Origin: Candidatus Melainabacteria bacterium
GTDB lineage: Bacteria > Cyanobacteriota > Vampirovibrionia > Obscuribacterales > Obscuribacteraceae
DNA: 27,285 nt
Direction of reading: 5' to 3'
NCBI GenBank assembly: GCA_003151275.1
Contig: PLXC01000177.1
Coordinates: 1-27,285, forward strand
The translations under genes were made by a program, and so were the position numbers. The number at the start of each line of letters is the position of its first letter. The stretch's first letter is position 1. Of the stretch, positions 23,755 through 27,285 are shown piece after piece. The notes beneath the pieces are model-generated. The model was not told where the DNA came from and ran no database searches. It was given only the letters and a program-made list of their open reading frames with translations.

Positions 23755-24056
23755 TGTGAACTCTCCATTGCCCGCTCCACACCTCGAATGGCGACACGGG
23801 TCTGTGCCATATAGGAATCGAGCAAAGCCTGCTTCTTGCGCAGGTCGTCAATCTGACGGGTGACTTCATCATACGATGTGCGGATGTCACGCTCTTGGGC
23901 TAGCAGCGCGTCTCGCGATGATTGCAACCGCAAAAACACATCGCTGGTGACCGACCCAACACAAGGTTGGACACCAACTATTAATAGCCCGAGTGCGATC
24001 GGTACAATCATTTTCTGCAGGGCTGTCATATCGGTCAGGTTGTGCATAAGCAACAT
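23751..24056 (-). CDS. Small secreted coiled-coil protein
   Basis: 101 residues; ATG with AGGAG five bases upstream. Residues 1-35 contain a hydrophobic stretch (MIVPIALGLLIVGVQPCVG) that fits a signal peptide or lipoprotein-like anchor. The rest (45-95) is a charged helix with heptad spacing and Arg, Glu and Leu, likely a coiled coil. I do not recognise the family. It overlaps the NTF2-like gene by four bases and probably acts with it in the envelope. Confidence 0.7.
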   Translation of the reverse strand: MLLMHNLTDMTALQKMIVPIALGLLIVGVQPCVGSVTSDVFLRLQSSRDALLAQERDIRTSYDEVTRQIDDLRKKQALLDSYMAQTRVAIRGVERAMESSQ

Positions 24057-24720
24057 GTTGGCTCCTAATGAATGTGGATGCTCGGTTCAGCGTTGCCGCC
24101 TCACCGCGGATGACTCACTCGCCTGCGCGTAGTTTCGTTGCCTTATTTTGAGTAGTTAATTATCCCGTATATTTTAATCCGCAATCTGATGTGATTCGCT
24201 TAAATGAAGATCTATTTTGCCGAGGCTGTCAGAGCAAGCGGAAATGACGTCGAAAACAACTCAGTCTTGTTCTGCCTCAGGAGCTGGCAATCGCAGTCCC
24301 CTGAAGTATGCAATGTTCATCGCTCAATGGTATGTAGGTAACTAAACGAAGTCGATCATCCTTTCGGCTGATGCCGGACCATGCTGGAAGCGAGATGATT
24401 ACACCCGAAAATAACGTCTGAGGGCATGCTTTATAAACTGGCGCTACATCAAGAACAACGCATATAGCACAACAGAGTTAGCTCGAAGACGCGCAATAAT
24501 GAACTACAGTCAACGATGAGTAATGACGTTGCCTGTGTCGCTTGGTGGACGCCGAGGCTTTCTGGCTGTCGGTCCAAAAACGTTGTCGTCGATCATTGCC
24601 GCTGTAATCGCAGTAATTGCTGAAAATAAGAACCGCCATCGCACGTAGTGGCACCAGTAATAAAATTAAATTGGATTTAACGAGCACATAACACTTGTAT
24701 TGGCTTCTATTGAGGTTCAC
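24057..24720. other. Long spacer with a dispersed repeat
   Basis: I found no supported gene. A 45-codon frame at 24204 (ATG) has no ribosome site, and an 80-codon minus-strand frame looks non-coding. The one clear feature is the short dispersed repeat at 24440-24466 (shared with 13130-13155). Confidence 0.5.
24440..24466 (+). repeat. Short dispersed repeat, copy 2
   Basis: ggcgcta, four variable bases, aagaacaacgcatata; counterpart of 13130-13155, with cgttgcctgt about 60 bp further on as in copy 1. Confidence 0.45.
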
Positions 24721-24933
24721 ATGACCACCGAGAAAACAGAGTTCAAACCAGGAGACAAGGTAGAAGAGTCAGGAGTATATAAGGTGACACACGATTCGAC
24801 GCATGCTCAAGCACATGAAGTCACCTGTGTTTTTGGAAAAACATTTCCTCCATGCGGTGGTTGCAAACATCCCCGCTTCATTCTGGTGCGCGCAGCGCAA
24901 CATATTGAACATCACGAGCACTTCAAAACATAG
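24721..24933 (+). CDS. Small conserved Cys/His-rich protein
   Basis: 70 residues from the ATG at 24721 (gaggttcac upstream); an in-frame upstream codon would add seven residues without a ribosome site. The pattern, GVYKVTHDSTHAQAHEVTCV, then G-x-x-FPPCGGCKHPRF and a His-rich end, belongs to a small widespread family of bacterial proteins whose function I do not know. The two Cys and several His could bind a metal. It is a single gene with no operon partner. Confidence 0.75.
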   Translation: MTTEKTEFKPGDKVEESGVYKVTHDSTHAQAHEVTCVFGKTFPPCGGCKHPRFILVRAAQHIEHHEHFKT

Positions 24934-25140
24934 TTAGGCAGAGACGGTAATCCGGCAACGTTGTATGTATAGCAAGCGGAGAAATATGTTCCAGTACCGC
25001 ATGTGGTGCGGGCAGCAAGGAGAGGCACGATGAAAGAAGCTGGTAAGTGTGATGTTGACCTTGAGCATCGGCAAGTCAAATACTTGAACAATCGATTATA
25101 AGCTGACCACTGGGATTCGGACAACCGGCGTTTCAATTAG

Positions 25141-25983
25141 CTAATCGATGTATTTGGCCAGTCCACCTTCCATCAAGAGCTTCACAGCCCTAAGGAATAA
25201 CGCTGCCTGCTCCGCATCCATTGCTCGCTGATCGAAGCTCAGAGCCAGAGTCATCATCGTTCCTACCTTGAGTTCGCCTGCCCGTACAATCACACGATCG
25301 GCAACAGCACCTACTCCGAATACGGAAGTGCAGACACTGGGTCCGAAACAAGCAGTCATGCCTAGCGAGCCCAAATTGCTTAATCCGAACGTAGCGCGCA
25401 TGCACATATGCCTAAGCTGCGGAAGCCATGATGCTGCATTGAGAACGGCTTGCCTGAGAAGCCAGGGCATCTGCGCAAAAGATACTTGCTGACGCAACTT
25501 CGGCAATTCCATTATTTCAGTTTGGGAGTATCCCTCTAGAGCGTCAGCAAGCTCCAACAGCGACTTCTCTTGCGACTGCTCGATCTCGCCAAAGAAAACG
25601 ATCGGCTCGCCGTCAACCATTCTCTCGACTGTGAAGCCGGCGACTACATCTTCGTATGTGATTTTGCGCGAGCCTGGTAGCGCGAATGTTCTGCTAGCCG
25701 GGTAATCCTTCTGAGCGATGCTGATGGATTTAATGAGAAATGCGGTGACGGTAACTCGCTGTCCAATCTCTTCAAATCGCTTGCGAGTTTGCTCGGCCCA
25801 TTCCATATCAATGTCTATGAGCAGATGTGCTGTGAGCGCCTTTCTGCCGAACAGTTCTAACAGATCAAGGACATTCCAACGATAGCGGGAGCTGTGGCTG
25901 TATTGCCAGGACCTATGAGCGCCACTGGTCTGAAGATCGGTTGCCTGTGGATGATTTGCTTGTATTGGATCAGACTTGAGCAT
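25141..25983 (-). CDS. 2-oxoacid dehydrogenase E2-like acyltransferase lacking catalytic His
   Basis: 280 residues resembling only the catalytic domain of E2 acyltransferases: LIKSISIAQKDYPASR, then LSNLGSLGMTACFGPSVCTSVFGVGAVADRV and ALSFDQRAMDAEQAALFLRAV. In true E2 and chloramphenicol acetyltransferase the motif is DHRxxDG with catalytic His; here it reads DQRAMDA, so the His and the Gly are gone. There is no lipoyl or subunit-binding domain. It may be a structural or binding protein, or use another acyl carrier. It is divergent from the alpha/beta hydrolase, 164 bp apart. The start ATG has no strong ribosome site. Confidence 0.8.
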   Translation of the reverse strand: MLKSDPIQANHPQATDLQTSGAHRSWQYSHSSRYRWNVLDLLELFGRKALTAHLLIDIDMEWAEQTRKRFEEIGQRVTVTAFLIKSISIAQKDYPASRTFALPGSRKITYEDVVAGFTVERMVDGEPIVFFGEIEQSQEKSLLELADALEGYSQTEIMELPKLRQQVSFAQMPWLLRQAVLNAASWLPQLRHMCMRATFGLSNLGSLGMTACFGPSVCTSVFGVGAVADRVIVRAGELKVGTMMTLALSFDQRAMDAEQAALFLRAVKLLMEGGLAKYID

Positions 25984-26147
25984 GAGATTACTCAGACAGG
26001 GCAGTCGGCGGGGATGCGCTCCATAGCACTCTTGCCGAAAAATCTAGTCTCTGCATCCATCTATCTGCTGATTTCCATTTCTCAGGACCCTGTTAATATG
26101 AGGAAAGTTCTAGGGCTAAACTAAAGACGAAGCGTCTGACCGAAGAT

Positions 26148-27038
26148 ATGGCCATAAGCTTTATTGAAGAAACACTCAATCTGAACGAAGCATCGGTCCA
26201 TGTTTACAAGTGGACGAATGCCATGATCGAGCCCCGTAGCATAGTGGTGCTCATTCATGGACTGATGATGCATGGTAAGGCGTTTGACTATTTGGCCTCT
26301 CATCTGGCTGCCCAGGGCTGCATTGTCGTGGCTCCAGATTTGCGAGGTTTCGGGCGATTTTATTTTTCTTCTGACAATGATGAAAAAGGCAAGATTGATT
26401 ATCAGAAGAGTCTGGAAGATCTGAGCAATATTCTGAAGGCGCTAAAGGCAGAATATCCGGCGCTACCATTGTTTTGTGCGGGCGAGAGTCTCGGCACGCA
26501 TTTGGCACGGCACATAGCGACAATTCATCCACAGGATGTTGTCGGTCTTATTCTGTCCAGCCCCTGCATGCGGCCGAAGATGGTCTCGGTGCCATTGATT
26601 CCTCACACCCTGACTCAGCTCCTGCTTACTGGTCTTGATCCGGAGGCGGAATTCAACCTGTTGCCGTTCGCCGAGAGGTTTCTCAAGGATGAGCCAGAGA
26701 GTCTCAAGAGTTATCTGAATGATCCCATGACTCGGAAATCACTCGAGATTCTGGAGTTGATCGATTCGATTCGAATTGTTGGTTCAATTGAATCGCAGAG
26801 CATCTCGCCACACATCCCCATTCTTGTACTGCGAGGCAAAAAAGATTGCGTGTGTGAAAACGCTTCAATGGCGAAATTTCTGGACACATTGAAGACCGAC
26901 AACATGACTGTGCATCCTTGTACTGACTGCGGCCATCTGATCTTGCAGAGCCCAAATGTAGACAGCGCTATTCTCGATAAAATCTGCAGTTGGATTGAGT
27001 CATCTGCCGGAGCTTTTGATCAATATTCAAGAAGTTGA
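26148..27038 (+). CDS. Alpha/beta hydrolase (monoacylglycerol lipase-like, S33 type)
   Basis: 296 residues with the full hydrolase fold: oxyanion-hole segment VVLIHGLMMHG, DLRGFGRF, nucleophile Ser114 in CAGESLGTH, Asp233 in RGKKDCV, and His263 in DCGHLIL. The lid region after the nucleophile has hydrophobic helices (LIPHTLTQLLL). It belongs to the lysophospholipase/monoacylglycerol lipase group (Hydrolase_4); natural substrates would be glycerides or other esters. No signal peptide. It is divergent from the E2-like gene. Confidence 0.9.
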   Translation: MAISFIEETLNLNEASVHVYKWTNAMIEPRSIVVLIHGLMMHGKAFDYLASHLAAQGCIVVAPDLRGFGRFYFSSDNDEKGKIDYQKSLEDLSNILKALKAEYPALPLFCAGESLGTHLARHIATIHPQDVVGLILSSPCMRPKMVSVPLIPHTLTQLLLTGLDPEAEFNLLPFAERFLKDEPESLKSYLNDPMTRKSLEILELIDSIRIVGSIESQSISPHIPILVLRGKKDCVCENASMAKFLDTLKTDNMTVHPCTDCGHLILQSPNVDSAILDKICSWIESSAGAFDQYSRS

Positions 27039-27135
27039 TGCTGAACACTGCAATCTTGCCATGTCAGCGATCACGGGGCAGAACTTCACGATGGTATTCT
27101 CCATCCTATAGAAACTTCATTCGCTCTGGAGCACC

Positions 27136-27285
27136 ATGAAGAAATTGCCTGCGATCTCAATTGCGATTGTTATCTTCCTGGCTGGTTCCGCTCGCGCACA
27201 ATACCCAGCAGAGACAAATTAGTTCTTTTCAATTCGCGGCGACAAGGGGTATCCTCATTGCCAGGAACAGCTGCAAAATCTGGTT
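27136..27285 (+). pseudogene. Signal-peptide protein interrupted by an in-frame TAG (runs off the window)
   Basis: A good ribosome site (tggag, five bases upstream) and ATG begin a textbook signal peptide (MKKLPAISIAIVIFLAGSARA), but a TAG follows at codon 29, after QYPAETN. The same frame then stays open to the window edge with protein-like sequence (FFSIRGDKGYPHCQEQL). Either the gene is broken by one nonsense mutation, the stop is read through, or this is a sequencing error. The family cannot be judged from the visible part. Confidence 0.55.

Noticed and set aside
24478..24720. 80-codon minus-strand frame
   Set aside because: Basic, low-quality translation with no ribosome site or motif; treated as non-coding spacer.
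1..27285. CRISPR array, insertion sequence or prophage
   Set aside because: No regularly spaced repeats, transposase, integrase or phage structural gene could be found in any frame.

Overview
This window comes from a mid-GC bacterium with ferredoxin-based, largely anaerobic energy metabolism: a full-length pyruvate:ferredoxin oxidoreductase (PFOR), a cysteine desulfurase cluster and Fe-S proteins. Eukaryotic-like Ser/Thr kinases, several toxin-antitoxin modules and many signal-peptide or small proteins point to a free-living, gene-rich lineage. A non-photosynthetic relative of cyanobacteria (Vampirovibrionia/Melainabacteria type) would fit, but that is a guess from gene content. No rRNA or taxonomic marker gene is present.

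Left part (1-8165). The 3' end of a tRNA with an encoded CCA and its terminator is followed by an accessory block lying between two copies of a 207-bp direct repeat (206-412 and 7959-8165, 9 differences). The block holds a VapBC-type toxin-antitoxin pair, a strongly folded non-coding hairpin, a three-gene operon (a frameshifted conserved gene, an HTH regulator and a VOC protein) behind a near-consensus promoter, a HigBA pair with two palindromic operators, and a Ser/Thr kinase with a four-cysteine cluster in its C-terminal half. It looks like an island that was acquired or rearranged.

Centre (8244-15005). A dihydroorotate-dehydrogenase-like flavoprotein and nifJ (PFOR) form an operon on the minus strand; this PFOR carries an unusual cysteine-rich insertion ahead of its ferredoxin domain. 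A 360-bp spacer with two long hairpins separates it from a membrane-anchored transglutaminase-like protein.

Fe-S / metallocofactor cluster (15499-19390). Five tightly packed plus-strand genes encode a cysteine-free Rrf2 regulator, a soluble ABC-type ATPase, a HypB-like SIMIBI GTPase with three cysteine pairs, a NifS-type cysteine desulfurase, and a small protein with an RnfB/AcsC-like 4Fe-4S domain plus further cysteine motifs. There is no scaffold, SufBD or membrane partner. This is the best candidate in the window for a poorly described system: a dedicated assembly route for some Fe-S or Ni/Fe cofactor, possibly serving oxygen-sensitive anaerobic enzymes.

Right part (19622-27285). A SAM methyltransferase is divergent from an OPT-family oligopeptide transporter, which is translationally chained to a 12-codon ORF and a PDZ protein. 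Then come a two-gene operon for a coiled-coil secreted protein and an NTF2-like protein, a small Cys/His-rich protein, an acyltransferase-like (E2) protein lacking the catalytic His, an alpha/beta hydrolase, and a signal-peptide gene interrupted by an in-frame stop at the window edge.
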